DNA of 64,000 bases from Kurthia sibirica (GTDB taxonomy: Bacteria; Bacillota; Bacilli; Bacillales_A; Planococcaceae): contig NZ_QFVR01000014.1 of NCBI RefSeq assembly GCF_003143975.1, positions 1 through 64,000 on the forward strand, given 5' to 3'. The position numbers were made by a program, and so were the translations under genes. Below are positions 8,807 to 18,429 of the stretch, in pieces. Numbering within the stretch: the first letter of the stretch is position 1; each line of letters begins with the position of its first letter. The notes beneath the pieces are model-generated. The model worked only from the letters and a program-made list of their open reading frames with translations, ran no database searches and had not been told where the DNA came from.

Positions 8807-8973
8807 TATAAAAGCCCTCCTAATGCATTTCTACTAATAATTGTATATTAAAGTGGCAGAAAATTCACTTTTAAGCTCACTAAAAACAGGGACTATTTCA
8901 TTTCCCCACTAAAAAGGATTAATCATACTATAAAGTCATTATATTACACTATCTGTACTATTACCTTTTTTAG

Positions 8974-9010
8974 CAAAATAAAAACACCAGATATAAAAAT
9001 TCTGATGTTT
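8974..9010 (-). terminator. Terminator after ndoA
   Basis: On the minus strand AACATCAGA pairs with TCTGGTGTT (one G-U) and is followed by TTTATTTTG. It separates the toxin-antitoxin unit from rsbR. Confidence 0.7.
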
Positions 9011-9027
9011 AAAAGTATGTATGCTTT

Positions 9028-9377
9028 TTAAAATTTAAGAAGACCTAAGCTAATTTCCAAAGCTTCTTCCACTTTTTCCATTAAAGGTGCATCCAGTTGT
9101 GTAATTTTATCTGTGAGCCTCGACTTATCAATTGTCCGTAATTGCTCGAGTAAAATAACAGAATCTCTTTCAAAACCATATTTCTTTGCATTTATTTCGA
9201 CATGAGTTGGTAACTTTGCTTTTTGAATTTGCGCTGTTATTGCCGCAATAATCACCGTCGGGCTAAAGCGGTTGCCGATATCATTTTGGATTACCAAAAC
9301 TGGTCGAGTACCGCCCTGTTCAGACCCTACAACTGGTGATAAGTCAGCAAAAAAACGTCTCCACGTTTTACGTTCAA
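9028..9377 (-). pseudogene. ndoA: ndoA (EndoA/MazF toxin) with one-base frameshift
   Basis: EndoA is a MazF-type mRNA-cutting toxin of 116 aa. The gene starts at a TTG (9377), as in B. subtilis, and reads VKRGDVF. It then loses frame in a run of seven T on the minus strand (9349-9355). One more T restores [19 protein letters not shown] and continues into [13 protein letters not shown] to the stop at 9028, giving exactly 116 aa. The only unbroken frame begins at an internal TTG (9297), after the catalytic Arg25 equivalent, so it should be inactive. A sequencing error remains possible. Confidence 0.85.
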
Positions 9378-9381
9378 ATTG

Positions 9382-9662
9382 TCATCCTCCGCAAACGAGT
9401 CGCTCCACCATATAATCAGCTTCATATTCCAAATGTAAACATTCGCTGCATATACTTAAGTTGATCTGAGACATCTCCTCATATCCCTTAACCATCGCTT
9501 CTCGCATATCATTTTTTGGTCGATTTTCTTAAATCTCTTTGTTGAAACGTATAAGTTCTCTTCATTTCTAGACACGATTTGTTGATAAGCTTGTTCAATT
9601 TTGTCGTTGAACAAACTTGCTGGCATTTGTAGAATGGCTTCTTTTACGTTTTTTTGCACCAC
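9382..9662 (-). pseudogene. ndoAI: ndoAI (EndoA antitoxin) with one-base frameshift
   Basis: The first frame starts GTG at 9662 after GGAGGTG and reads KNVKEAILQMPASLF and YVSTKRF. It then runs off frame near 9528-9533 and stops at 9456. The other frame continues ENRPKNDMREAMVKGYEEMS and ends EADYMVERLVCGG at 9382. These match the C-terminal, toxin-binding half of EndoAI. One extra A in the minus-strand TTTAAGAAAAT restores a 93-aa protein, the B. subtilis length. The toxin start is 4 bp after the stop, so the pair keeps its normal layout. Confidence 0.85.
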
Positions 9663-9837
9663 AGCTCACACCTCCAAAAAAAGTTCTATATTTCTCTAAC
9701 GTATACACTAATTAACCCCATATTACCATTCAGAACTTAGAAAGGGAAGATTTTTTAGAAGTATTGCGCTATTTAAATATAAATTTTTCAGAAAGTTAGT
9801 ACAAATAACGTATTATAACATGTCGAAAAAACGATTA

Positions 9838-10962
9838 TTACGGACGATAAACCCTTGCTATTCTTGCTGTAAGCATACATGGTATTTCATAGACAATCGT
9901 CTGAAGCTTATCTGCCCATTCCTGCATAAGTATTTCATCATTTTGCTGTTTACCTATGAGAATGACCTCTTCACCAACTGTCATCTTTTTAGGAAGTTTG
10001 ATCATCGTTTGGTCCATACAAACCTTACCGATAATCTTCACTCTTTGACCACCTATCAATACATCTTGCCCACTTAAAGCTCTTCTTAAACCATCAGCAT
10101 ATCCAATCGGCAATGTCCCAATCCATTCTTCCTCTTCAACAGCATGGTACGCTGCCCCATAACCAACGGATTCTCCACGCTTTATTCGTTTCACATGCAC
10201 GAGCTGTGTAGCTAGCGTCATGGCTGGTGTAAGTGCGAAAGGTAAATGTTGTTCTACATAAGGAGACGGCGCTAATCCATACATTGAGATGCCAAAACGC
10301 ACAGCATCAAATTGGACATTTTCTTTGACCAATGACGCGGCTGTATTTGCAGCATGAACAATTCGCGGTTTCGTAGGTAAACTAGCTACGAGTTGCATAA
10401 AAATCTCTTTTTGCTGGATATAATATGCTGTATCTTCATCATCTGCAGTAGCAAAATGGGTGAAGATGCCATCAATATCAAAAAGAGTTGATTGTTCTAC
10501 TATACTGGCTAGTTTTTGAAGCTCCAACTCTGTCCGAACACCAATGCGTCCCATGCCACTATCCACTTTAAGATGAACGAGCACTCGCTCAGTTAATTCT
10601 TCATAGCTACGCTGTGCTTCTTCTATCCATTCCGCCGAAAATACAGTCAATGTAATATGATATTTCGCTGCGTACGGTACAAATCCAACTGGAACTGCCC
10701 CTAAGATCAAAATTGGTACATCTTGTATAGCCTCTCGAATATGTAACGCTTCTTCTGGTGTAGCAACCGCAAGAGTCGTAGCCCCAGCTTGCAACGCTGC
10801 TTTAGATACTTCAACATCGCCATGCCCGTATGCATTCGCTTTCACGACCGCTATTATATCGACATTTGTATGCAAATGTTGACGTAATTTTGCTATGTTT
10901 TTTCGAATGGCATCCAAATCGATGCGTGCTTGTGTTGGTCTGAAATAACTGATTCCTGTCAT
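9838..10962 (-). CDS. alr: Alanine racemase
   Basis: A 374-aa PLP-dependent alanine racemase making D-alanine for peptidoglycan. The PLP lysine is in VVKANAYGHGD (about residue 41), and the catalytic Tyr is in VGYGAAYH (about 269). Length is typical. It lies upstream of ndoAI as in B. subtilis. The outer-lipoprotein gene ydcC that lies between acpS and alr in B. subtilis is absent; only 122 bp separate them. The ATG at 10962 follows an AGAGGG site. Confidence 0.97.
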   Translation of the reverse strand: MTGISYFRPTQARIDLDAIRKNIAKLRQHLHTNVDIIAVVKANAYGHGDVEVSKAALQAGATTLAVATPEEALHIREAIQDVPILILGAVPVGFVPYAAKYHITLTVFSAEWIEEAQRSYEELTERVLVHLKVDSGMGRIGVRTELELQKLASIVEQSTLFDIDGIFTHFATADDEDTAYYIQQKEIFMQLVASLPTKPRIVHAANTAASLVKENVQFDAVRFGISMYGLAPSPYVEQHLPFALTPAMTLATQLVHVKRIKRGESVGYGAAYHAVEEEEWIGTLPIGYADGLRRALSGQDVLIGGQRVKIIGKVCMDQTMIKLPKKMTVGEEVILIGKQQNDEILMQEWADKLQTIVYEIPCMLTARIARVYRP

Positions 10963-11084
10963 GTTTAGTCCCTCTTTTTTCTAAGTCTTTACCTACTATT
11001 ATAAACTTCATTAGTGGGCGAGCAAACATGATCTCAAGTTATTCCGCATAAAAATCTACGTATATAATCTTTACCCCATCTTTG

Positions 11085-11450
11085 CTAAATTAATCCTGTT
11101 TCTAATAAAACAACTTGTGCTGCTGCATATTCTTTTGAATGTGTAATACTTACAAAACCGTTTACTCTTACTTTTTTAAAATATAAAATGGGTTGTCCGT
11201 TTTCATTTGGCAATACTTCTATGTCCTGGAGTTTACAATGACGCCCCAAACCTGTACCATTTGCTTTTGAATAGGCTTCCTTTGCTGAGAAACGACCAGC
11301 TAAAAACTCTAATTGTCGACGTGTTTTTAACTCCTTAAATAAAGCTAACTCACGTGGTGTTAGTATACGTTCTTTAAATTTATCGCTCATATCATTTGCT
11401 TTTCGTATCCTTGAAATTTCTATGATATCTAAACCAATACCCTTAATCAT
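11085..11450 (-). CDS. acpS: Holo-acyl-carrier-protein synthase
   Basis: A 121-aa AcpS transferring 4'-phosphopantetheine to acyl carrier protein. The motifs GIGLDIIEISRI (residues 3-14) and FSAKEAYSKANGTG (about 54) carry the metal-binding Asp and Glu. The chosen ATG at 11450 follows AAGGAG; an upstream extension to 11549 overlaps the divergent rhomboid gene and is not supported. Confidence 0.96.
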   Translation of the reverse strand: MIKGIGLDIIEISRIRKANDMSDKFKERILTPRELALFKELKTRRQLEFLAGRFSAKEAYSKANGTGLGRHCKLQDIEVLPNENGQPILYFKKVRVNGFVSITHSKEYAAAQVVLLETGLI

Positions 11451-11519
11451 CTTGTTTTCTCCTTTCCTTCTGTTCTGCGTTGCATGTATAATATTCATAT
11501 TACACGATGAGGTGAATTT

Positions 11520-12146
11520 ATGTTTAATCGACAAGAAAATCTTTCGCAATATATTCGCTATTACCCCGTTATTTCTATTTTAATAGGCATTAACTTAATC
11601 GTCTATCTACTTGGGCTTATACCTAGTATAGAAGCGCGTATTTTTTATTATGGTATTGCTTCAAATTTAATGATTGACCAAGGGGAATACTGGCGATTAA
11701 TTACCGCTGTTTTTATTCACGCGGGCTTTATGCATCTACTGTTTAATATGTTTGCCCTCTACGTCTTCGGGCCAGAGTTGGAAAAAATAGCAGGTAAAAT
11801 GCGCTTTTTCACTATTTATATCGTTTCTGGTATTTTAGGCAATGTCATCACCTATGCTACGCAACCTCTCGACTATAATTCAGTTGGAGCCAGCGGTGCA
11901 ATTTTCGGTATTTTTGGAGCATATGTCGCACTTGTTTATTATACGAGAAAAATCATGCCACAATTACGACAATATATTTTACCAATCGTTGTGATTTCAG
12001 TCGTCATGACATTTCTCCAACCAAATGTAAATGTCACTGCACATATTACAGGCTTACTAGTTGGTATGATTTTAGGATTTTTAAACTTTCATCCTAAAAA
12101 TATAGCGAGATGGCAGAAAAAACAACGTGATAAATCATCTTCATAA
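11520..12146 (+). CDS. Rhomboid family intramembrane serine protease
   Basis: A 208-aa membrane protein with about six helices. The rhomboid signature is WRLITAVFIHAGFMHLLFN (about 58-76). The catalytic Ser is in GASGAIFG (about 124), and the partner His is in AHITG (about 178). It corresponds to YdcA of B. subtilis by position, divergent from acpS. The substrate is unknown. Confidence 0.93.
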   Translation: MFNRQENLSQYIRYYPVISILIGINLIVYLLGLIPSIEARIFYYGIASNLMIDQGEYWRLITAVFIHAGFMHLLFNMFALYVFGPELEKIAGKMRFFTIYIVSGILGNVITYATQPLDYNSVGASGAIFGIFGAYVALVYYTRKIMPQLRQYILPIVVISVVMTFLQPNVNVTAHITGLLVGMILGFLNFHPKNIARWQKKQRDKSSS

Positions 12147-12149
12147 TTT

Positions 12150-12190
12150 AAAAAACGGCACGAATCAATTACTGATTCGGCCGTTTTTTA
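12150..12190. terminator. Bidirectional terminator, rhomboid/PH-domain genes
   Basis: AAAAAACGGC-CGAATCA pairs with TGATTCG-GCCGTTTTTT. It sits between convergent genes and has A/T tracts on both sides, so it can serve both. Confidence 0.85.
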
Positions 12191-13660
12191 ATGGTTTGGT
12201 TTATACCATGCCATTATTTCTTCGATCTCATGTAAATCAAAATGTTTGGCGTATGCCTGTTCACCAGAATTACCTGACATGACATGCACAACTGCGGATG
12301 CAATATCTTTACGCTCTGCAAAAAAACTTTGTTTTTGCGTGATTGATTGTATTCTTTTTTTCTCCGTTATAAATGTATGCTTACTAAACAAACGATAAAT
12401 CATTGTCAGTTGATAACCATTTATTGAAAAAGCAGCTGTTTTATACTGCCAATAAGTTAGCAACAATACGGGTGGAATGACTACGCAACTGAATAGACCT
12501 ATTGGATAAAAATAAATACTACAGAGGACTATCGGTATAGCAAAATAATACTGTGGTTTTAATAAGTAACGTAACAAAGACTTGCGCGGTGCTTTGATAT
12601 AATTTTGTTGTAAATTATATTGCGGGAATAGCTGCGCTAATACTTTTATTGCAGTGCTTTTTTTTACGAATGGTAGCAGTACTGTTTTGTCTTCATTGCT
12701 TTCACCTGAACCACCCGCACTTATTAATACGACACGACAATAACCAAAGATTTGACGAATTGGATTTTCAATAATCGTAATTCCTTGAATCCGGTTCATC
12801 GGAACAGTAAGGCGTTTTTTCTCTAATAACCCCTTTGAAATAAAGAGTTTATTGTCTTCTTCAATTACTTGAAAACCATAATTAGCGAAGTATGAAATAG
12901 CAATTGCCACGAACCAGGATACCAAAACAACCGCTAATACAATGAGAACAATAAATAAAACACCAAACTTAATCAAATTTTGCATTTCACCATAAATCTC
13001 TTCATATGGAATGATTTCATTAAATTGTGTAGCTATCGCTGCAATTGCAGAAAACAATATCCCCATGCTACTTGATGTAGATGCTAATAAAATTAGCTCC
13101 TTATTGCTCACTTTATAAATAACTGTCTTTTCTATTTGATTTTCAGTAAGCGGCTCTTTATTATTTTCAATTGTTTGCTGTTTCGCAATTTCCATTTGGT
13201 ATTCGATTTCTTCCGCTTGCTGACGACTCACGGCCGTTAACTCTGCTTCAGCATCCTTTTGATCACTCGCCGTTTCAACGGTTACGCTGACTAATTTTAA
13301 TGGCCGGTGAAAGATACTTTCTTTATAATTTAGACTTTGAATTCTTTCAAAGGGAATATAGCGTTTCTTTGTGATGACTAAACCATACTCAACCCGCAAT
13401 TCTCCGTCTTCAAACCAATAAACAAATTTCCGCCAACGTATGATCGCCAATGAAATAACACTGATTATGATGAGCAGTCCGACACCTATAAAAATTAATG
13501 TTGAGTAATAGTTTTCATTAGTCGGATTTAAGCTATATTCAAACCCACGCCCTACTAATATAATCACCAATGGGATAATCATCGATTTAATCGTTTTTAT
13601 CAGATTCACAACGATTGATACCGGGTGTAATCTTTGTATATTTCGCTGTTCAGACATCAT
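12188..13660 (-). CDS. Membrane protein with PH-like (bPH2) domains, YdbT-like
   Basis: A 490-aa protein with paired hydrophobic helices near residues 25-75, 190-255 and 370-410, and three bPH2/DUF304-type segments. Visible motifs include YIPFERIQSLNYKES (about 100) and TVPMNRIQGITIIENPIRQ (about 285). It corresponds to YdbT, encoded with YdbS in B. subtilis. YdbS/YdbT have been linked to resistance to certain peptides; a specific role here is not shown. It overlaps the upstream ydbS-like gene by 11 bp. Confidence 0.88.
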   Translation of the reverse strand: MMSEQRNIQRLHPVSIVVNLIKTIKSMIIPLVIILVGRGFEYSLNPTNENYYSTLIFIGVGLLIIISVISLAIIRWRKFVYWFEDGELRVEYGLVITKKRYIPFERIQSLNYKESIFHRPLKLVSVTVETASDQKDAEAELTAVSRQQAEEIEYQMEIAKQQTIENNKEPLTENQIEKTVIYKVSNKELILLASTSSSMGILFSAIAAIATQFNEIIPYEEIYGEMQNLIKFGVLFIVLIVLAVVLVSWFVAIAISYFANYGFQVIEEDNKLFISKGLLEKKRLTVPMNRIQGITIIENPIRQIFGYCRVVLISAGGSGESNEDKTVLLPFVKKSTAIKVLAQLFPQYNLQQNYIKAPRKSLLRYLLKPQYYFAIPIVLCSIYFYPIGLFSCVVIPPVLLLTYWQYKTAAFSINGYQLTMIYRLFSKHTFITEKKRIQSITQKQSFFAERKDIASAVVHVMSGNSGEQAYAKHFDLHEIEEIMAWYKPNH

Positions 13661-14129
13661 CTTCAGCCACCCTCGCTAGCCTTGATATACGAGCGCGTAA
13701 CTCATCCGCTTCTTCTATGCGCAAAGCTGGGATCATATGGATGGTAGCTGCTGTCGAAACGGACATGATGGCTAAATTATAGCGTTTTAAAATAGGACCT
13801 TGAACTGTTTCAACATGTTGCACTCTTACCATGGGGACAAGTGTTCTTTCAACAACGAACAAGCCCGATTGAATTTCTATTTCCTCTTCTCTTACTTCAT
13901 AACGCCAGCGATTCCAACGAATTTTTGGGAATAAATAAATAGTAAGAAATGAATTAACAATCCAAATACCCAATAAAGTATATTGAATCCAACTATAAAA
14001 ATCAAAAAAATAAGTTAAGACAAAAACAGCGATTACGACTATTAAAAATATGAATGCATTAATCATAGCTTGAATGCGCCAAACTTTTAAACCAGCTGGA
14101 TCAATTTGATTTTTTAATTCTGTATACAT
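13650..14129 (-). CDS. Membrane protein with PH-like (bPH2) domain, YdbS-like
   Basis: A 159-aa protein with two helices (about 20-40 and 47-67) followed by one bPH2 domain containing EIEIQSGLFVVERTLVPMVR and QHVETVQGPILKRY. It is the YdbS partner of the overlapping downstream gene and presumably forms a complex with it. Confidence 0.88.
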   Translation of the reverse strand: MYTELKNQIDPAGLKVWRIQAMINAFIFLIVVIAVFVLTYFFDFYSWIQYTLLGIWIVNSFLTIYLFPKIRWNRWRYEVREEEIEIQSGLFVVERTLVPMVRVQHVETVQGPILKRYNLAIMSVSTAATIHMIPALRIEEADELRARISRLARVAEDDV

Positions 14130-14249
14130 ATATTCTCCCTCCTCACACTATAGATGTATTATTTTCCCTCTTAATACTATACGAAAACTACCTCAAAGAG
14201 TTTCATCTGTCCAAAAAATTCTCAAAATAGATTTTGAGTGACTTAGATT

Positions 14250-14292
14250 ACAACAAAAAAACGCCCGAATGATAAACATTCGGGCGTTTTGA
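14250..14292 (-). terminator. Terminator of cshA
   Basis: ACGCCCGAATG pairs with CATTCGGGCGT; on the minus strand the stem is followed by TTTTTTTG. It begins about 20 bp after the cshA stop codon. Confidence 0.85.
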
Positions 14293-14312
14293 AATTACTA
14301 TTTGGTTGCAGA

Positions 14313-15959
14313 TTAGTCTTCGCTTGAACGACGACGACGTTCTCCGCCGCCACCTTCACGACGACGACGATCTCCACCGCCACCTTCGCGACGTTGGCTA
14401 GATGAACGGTCTGATGATGAAGCTGGACGACGATCTGATGATGAAGGACGACGATCTGATGAACCTTCACGACGTTCTCCACCACGGCTTGCGCCTGAAG
14501 TAGAAGGACGACGATCACGACTTCCGCCACCTGAACGGCTTGCACCGCCTGAACGATTGCCGCCACGGTATCCGCCGCCACCTGAACGATTGCCACCACG
14601 GCCACCGCCGCCGCCATGTCCACCACGTGATGGAAGAGGACGTTCTTCAGAAATTTTCACTGGAGAATCATCTGGCTCTTTAGTTAATGTTTTAAGTGCT
14701 GCTGCTACTAAATCAACAGCATCAAGTTTAGATAATAGCTCTTCAGCCATTACACGGTACTCGCTTGGAGTCGTTTTAGCAACTAAAGCTTCTAATTGTT
14801 CAACAGCAACTTGTTGTTGTCCAACTAAAGCTTCACTAGCTGTAGGCGGCTCTAAAGGAGTCATGCGTTTTTTAGTAGTTTCTTCAACAATACGTAAGTA
14901 ACCCATTTCGCGTGGTGTTACAAATGTGATTGCTTTACCTTTTCTTCCGGCACGACCAGTACGGCCGATACGGTGAACATAGCTTTCAGGATCTTGAGGA
15001 ATATCAAAGTTGTAAACATGTGTTACGCCTGAGATATCAAGACCACGAGCAGCTACATCAGTAGCGATCAGGATGTCAATTTTGTTTTCTTTGAACTGAC
15101 GTAAAACTGATAGACGTTTAGCTTGGCTAAGGTCACCATGAATACCTTCAGCGTTATATCCACGAACAGTTAGTGCTTGAGAAAGCTCATCTACACGGCG
15201 TTTAGTACGACCGAATACGATAGCTAATTCTGGAGCGTGAACGTTTAATAAACGATCTAAGATATCAAATTTTTCGCGTTCTTGTGCTTTTACGAAGAAT
15301 TGTTCGATGTTGTCAACAGTTAAAGCTTTTGCTTTAATTGAAACACTCTCAGGGTTGTGCATGAATTTATCCGCAATTTTACGGATAGCAGGAGGCATAG
15401 TTGCTGAGAATAATAGAGTTTGACGTTCGTCTGGAACATTCTCTAAAATCGTGTTGATATCTTCGATGAAGCCCATGTTAAGCATTTCATCCGCTTCGTC
15501 TAATACTAACGTTTGAACGTTTTCTAGTTTAAGCGTACGACGTTTAATATGGTCTAAAATACGTCCTGGAGTACCTACGATTACTTGTGGTCCATTTTTA
15601 AGAGCACGGATTTGGCGGCTAATATCTTGACCACCGTAAACTGTAAGAACGCGAGCGCGTTTGTTGTAACCGATTTTTTGAATTTCTTCAGAACATTGGA
15701 TAGCAAGTTCGCGAGTTGGTGCGATTACTAACGCTTGTACTGATTGATTCTTTGTATCGATTTTTTCTACTAATGGAACACCAAAAGCTACTGTTTTACC
15801 AGTACCAGTTTGTGCTTGTCCAATAATATCTTTACCTTCTAATGCAAGAGGAATAGTACCTGCTTGGATTGGTGTTGCTGTTTCGAAACCCATTTTTTCA
15901 AGGGATTTCATTGTTGTTTCGCTAATATTTAGTTCTGAAAAATTTGTCAAAAAATTCAT
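14313..15959 (-). CDS. cshA: DEAD-box RNA helicase CshA
   Basis: A 548-aa DEAD-box helicase. Visible motifs: Q motif (TPIQ, residue 30), Walker A AQTGTGKT (about 48), PTRELA (about 84), DEAD (about 153), SAT (about 185), [13 protein letters not shown] (about 331-343). The C-terminal 110 residues are a Gly/Arg/Ser-rich tail ([17 protein letters not shown], then RRPSS/RREG repeats), typical of RNA-binding tails. CshA joins the RNA degradosome and ribosome assembly in B. subtilis. Homology is certain; the tail is long and repetitive. Confidence 0.95.
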   Translation of the reverse strand: MNFLTNFSELNISETTMKSLEKMGFETATPIQAGTIPLALEGKDIIGQAQTGTGKTVAFGVPLVEKIDTKNQSVQALVIAPTRELAIQCSEEIQKIGYNKRARVLTVYGGQDISRQIRALKNGPQVIVGTPGRILDHIKRRTLKLENVQTLVLDEADEMLNMGFIEDINTILENVPDERQTLLFSATMPPAIRKIADKFMHNPESVSIKAKALTVDNIEQFFVKAQEREKFDILDRLLNVHAPELAIVFGRTKRRVDELSQALTVRGYNAEGIHGDLSQAKRLSVLRQFKENKIDILIATDVAARGLDISGVTHVYNFDIPQDPESYVHRIGRTGRAGRKGKAITFVTPREMGYLRIVEETTKKRMTPLEPPTASEALVGQQQVAVEQLEALVAKTTPSEYRVMAEELLSKLDAVDLVAAALKTLTKEPDDSPVKISEERPLPSRGGHGGGGGRGGNRSGGGGYRGGNRSGGASRSGGGSRDRRPSTSGASRGGERREGSSDRRPSSSDRRPASSSDRSSSQRREGGGGDRRRREGGGGERRRRSSED

Positions 15960-16268
15960 TCTCCTTTTTCGTGTTTGAATTTGACAAATGGTTACATATT
16001 CAAATGAAAATAGGGCAAATCGAGCCTCATGTTAGGAATAATCCTTAACTATTATATCTCTGAAGAAACAGAGTAACTTTAGATAAAATAAAGCCCGGTC
16101 TTTGCCGAGCGGTTCAATTCTACTGCTTGCTTATTATAACGGGTCATAGAATCGACCGTAATGTTCAAAAAAAAGTACTCCCCATCTTCTAGGAGAGCCT
16201 TCAAATAAAATGTATCCATTGCTTTCAATATTCTAACACGCTATAGTCCCGTATGCAATAAATAACAT
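15960..16268 (-). other. 309-bp gap: cshA leader and upstream terminator
   Basis: No gene seen. The half next to cshA forms a leader of up to about 90 nt; TATAAT at 16051-16056 (minus) is a possible -10, but no good -35 is present. The terminator at 16083-16110 lies in the middle. The part up to 16268 holds no feature I can name. Confidence 0.4.
16083..16110 (-). terminator. Terminator after esterase gene
   Basis: On the minus strand GCTCGG-CAAAGA-CCGGGC forms a six-pair stem (one G-U) followed by TTTATTTTATC. It ends transcription from the esterase gene about 160 bp upstream. Confidence 0.65.
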
Positions 16269-17000
16269 TCAGGCATAATATTCTGTTTTTTTATACTCAT
16301 TACAAATAAATCGGTGAACCTCTTGAAACCACGCACTTCTGTCGTCGCTATAGCATATATGATGGTATCCATTTTTAGAGAAATATATTTCTTTTTTCTT
16401 CGTTCCAAGCTCATTATATAAAAAATCCGCCGTCTTTTTTGGTACAATCCCATCTTTTTCACCTTGTACAATAAACACCGGTATATCAATTTTTTGTAAA
16501 TAAGGTGTCACTACATGTACAATATCTAAAAATTGTAATAAAGATGGCAATGTAACACTGCGCCACTTATATGCATAGCTTTTAACTAATTTGACATTTT
16601 CATCGTCACGATTCTTTTTTCGTACAAGCTCAGCTGCCGCTAATAATAACTGCCGTGGTGCAATATATTTTGCCGAGGCACTTAATAGAACCAATTTCTC
16701 TACTGGATAGCGTAAGGCTAAATACATGGCCAACATACCACCCATAGAAAAACCGACGACGATTACTTTATCAACCTTCGATTGCAGCTGCCGATATGCG
16801 TTCTCAACATCGCGTAGCCAATGCTGTGATGTGACACCACGCAATCTCAACTCGGTACCGTGGCCAGTTAATGTTGGTACTGATACAATCCATTGCGGCT
16901 CTTTTTCTTGAAGATACTCTACGATGGGCATCACTTCTAAAGTGTTTCCCGTGAAGCCATGAATATACAGTACACCTATTTGCACTTGATTCACCTCCAT
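16269..17000 (-). CDS. Alpha/beta-hydrolase, Est30-like carboxylesterase
   Basis: A 243-aa alpha/beta hydrolase. Oxyanion region YIHGFTGN (about 13), nucleophile elbow GFSMGG (Ser about 95), acid Asp in QGEKDGIVP (about 193) and His in GYHHICYSDD (about 223). This matches the carboxylesterase/monoacylglycerol-lipase group that includes Geobacillus Est30. The substrate is unknown. It is inserted between murF and cshA, and the terminator at 17002 separates it from murF. Confidence 0.88.
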   Translation of the reverse strand: MEVNQVQIGVLYIHGFTGNTLEVMPIVEYLQEKEPQWIVSVPTLTGHGTELRLRGVTSQHWLRDVENAYRQLQSKVDKVIVVGFSMGGMLAMYLALRYPVEKLVLLSASAKYIAPRQLLLAAAELVRKKNRDDENVKLVKSYAYKWRSVTLPSLLQFLDIVHVVTPYLQKIDIPVFIVQGEKDGIVPKKTADFLYNELGTKKKEIYFSKNGYHHICYSDDRSAWFQEVHRFICNEYKKTEYYA

Positions 17001-17001
17001 T

Positions 17002-17045
17002 AAAAAACCAGCTCATTGGTATATACCCAATTTGCTGGTTTTTTA
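17002..17045. terminator. Terminator between murF and esterase
   Basis: AAAAAACCAGC pairs with GCTGGTTTTTT, with an inner ATTGGTATATACCCAAT hairpin. It starts right after the murF stop and can work in both directions. Confidence 0.85.
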
Positions 17046-17046
17046 A

Positions 17047-18414
17047 TTAGATAAATCGCTGTGCTATTTTTTCTAATGCCATACCACGTGAACCCTTCAA
17101 TAAAATAATAGATTGATCGCTAGCAAATGTCTCTATTTTATCGATAATCGGTGTATAATCATCTGCACTCCAGATACTATCTATATGAGGATAGCGTCGC
17201 TGTAATTCTTCATAAAGTACTTTCATACGTGGACCAAACAGACAAATATACGTAGCATCTTCAGCCGTAATCGCTGTCGCTAAATCACGATGATAGGCCA
17301 TTTCATCTTCTCCGAGCTCTAACATATCACCTAGTATTAGCCATTTTTCGGGACGTAGTGTAGTTGTCTTCATAAATTCCAGTGCTGCTCTTACCGAAGT
17401 AGGGGCAGCATTATATGCATCATTGATGAATAGTATATTGCGTTGTCCATTTACTAATTGCATACGCATATTCGTTAATGAAACATTTTTTAGAGCTGTT
17501 TTAATCTCTAGTATTGACATCCCTACCGCATGTGCAATACCGATTGCTGCCAATGTGTTTTTTACTTGATGATTGCCGAGTACTTGAATGCTAAACGTCT
17601 CATCCACTAGACCATGTACATCAAAGCGACTACCAGTCGTTTCTCCGATAATCGTATCCGCAAATAAATCATTCCTTGCACCAAAGCCAAATGACACAGT
17701 TTTCAAACTAGGCGTTTGTGCCACTAAATCTTGTAGCAATGGCTCGTCACCATCATAAAATAACACACCATCTTTTTGAAGACCTTTGATAATTTCGAAT
17801 TTAGCGGTTGCGATCCCTGCTCTTGTTCCGAGCGCTTCCATATGTGCTTCGCCTATATTTGTAATAATGGCATAATGAGGTTTCGCTAAAGTCGTTAATA
17901 ATTCGATTTGCCCGAAACCATCCATCCCCATCTCTACTATTGCAAAATCAACATCTTCATCAAATGATAAAATAGTTAAAGGTAGACCCAATTGATTATT
18001 GAAATTACCTTCTGTTTTTTGCACTTTGTACTTAGCAGATAAAGTACCCGCTACTAAATCCTTCGTTGATGTTTTACCATTTGAACCCGTTATGCCGATA
18101 AATGTCGCGCGTAATTCATCGCGGTAAGCCGCTGCCATTTGTTGTAACGCTTGCTCTGCATCTTCTACATAAATGACTGGAAAATCTGCTGGAGCGCCCT
18201 CCTCACCTCGTTGCCAAAGTGTGGCACTTGCACCCGCCTCAATTGCTTGGGCAATATAGTGATGTCCATTGGTTTGTTCACCTTTAAAAGGAATGAATAA
18301 GTCGCCCTTTTGCAGCGTTCTCGTGTTGATTGAAATACCTGTAATAAGCGGGTTTGTTACAAGTTGTTGTTCCACTTGCAACCATGTCATGATTTCTTGT
18401 ACTGTCTTTTTCAT
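17047..18414 (-). CDS. murF: UDP-MurNAc-tripeptide:D-Ala-D-Ala ligase MurF
   Basis: A 455-aa Mur ligase adding D-Ala-D-Ala to UDP-MurNAc-tripeptide. The ATP loop is GITGSNGKTSTKD (about 107-119), with VEMGMDGFGQIE (about 161) and NDAYNAAPTS (about 326). It is 15 bp after ddl, so substrate supply and ligation are co-transcribed, as in B. subtilis. Confidence 0.97.
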   Translation of the reverse strand: MKKTVQEIMTWLQVEQQLVTNPLITGISINTRTLQKGDLFIPFKGEQTNGHHYIAQAIEAGASATLWQRGEEGAPADFPVIYVEDAEQALQQMAAAYRDELRATFIGITGSNGKTSTKDLVAGTLSAKYKVQKTEGNFNNQLGLPLTILSFDEDVDFAIVEMGMDGFGQIELLTTLAKPHYAIITNIGEAHMEALGTRAGIATAKFEIIKGLQKDGVLFYDGDEPLLQDLVAQTPSLKTVSFGFGARNDLFADTIIGETTGSRFDVHGLVDETFSIQVLGNHQVKNTLAAIGIAHAVGMSILEIKTALKNVSLTNMRMQLVNGQRNILFINDAYNAAPTSVRAALEFMKTTTLRPEKWLILGDMLELGEDEMAYHRDLATAITAEDATYICLFGPRMKVLYEELQRRYPHIDSIWSADDYTPIIDKIETFASDQSIILLKGSRGMALEKIAQRFI

Positions 18415-18429
18415 TAAAAGTTGGCCACC

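Noticed and set aside
14243-14626. 127-codon Val/Ala-rich open frame on the minus strand
   Set aside because: It is an out-of-frame reading of the Gly/Arg-rich tail of cshA.
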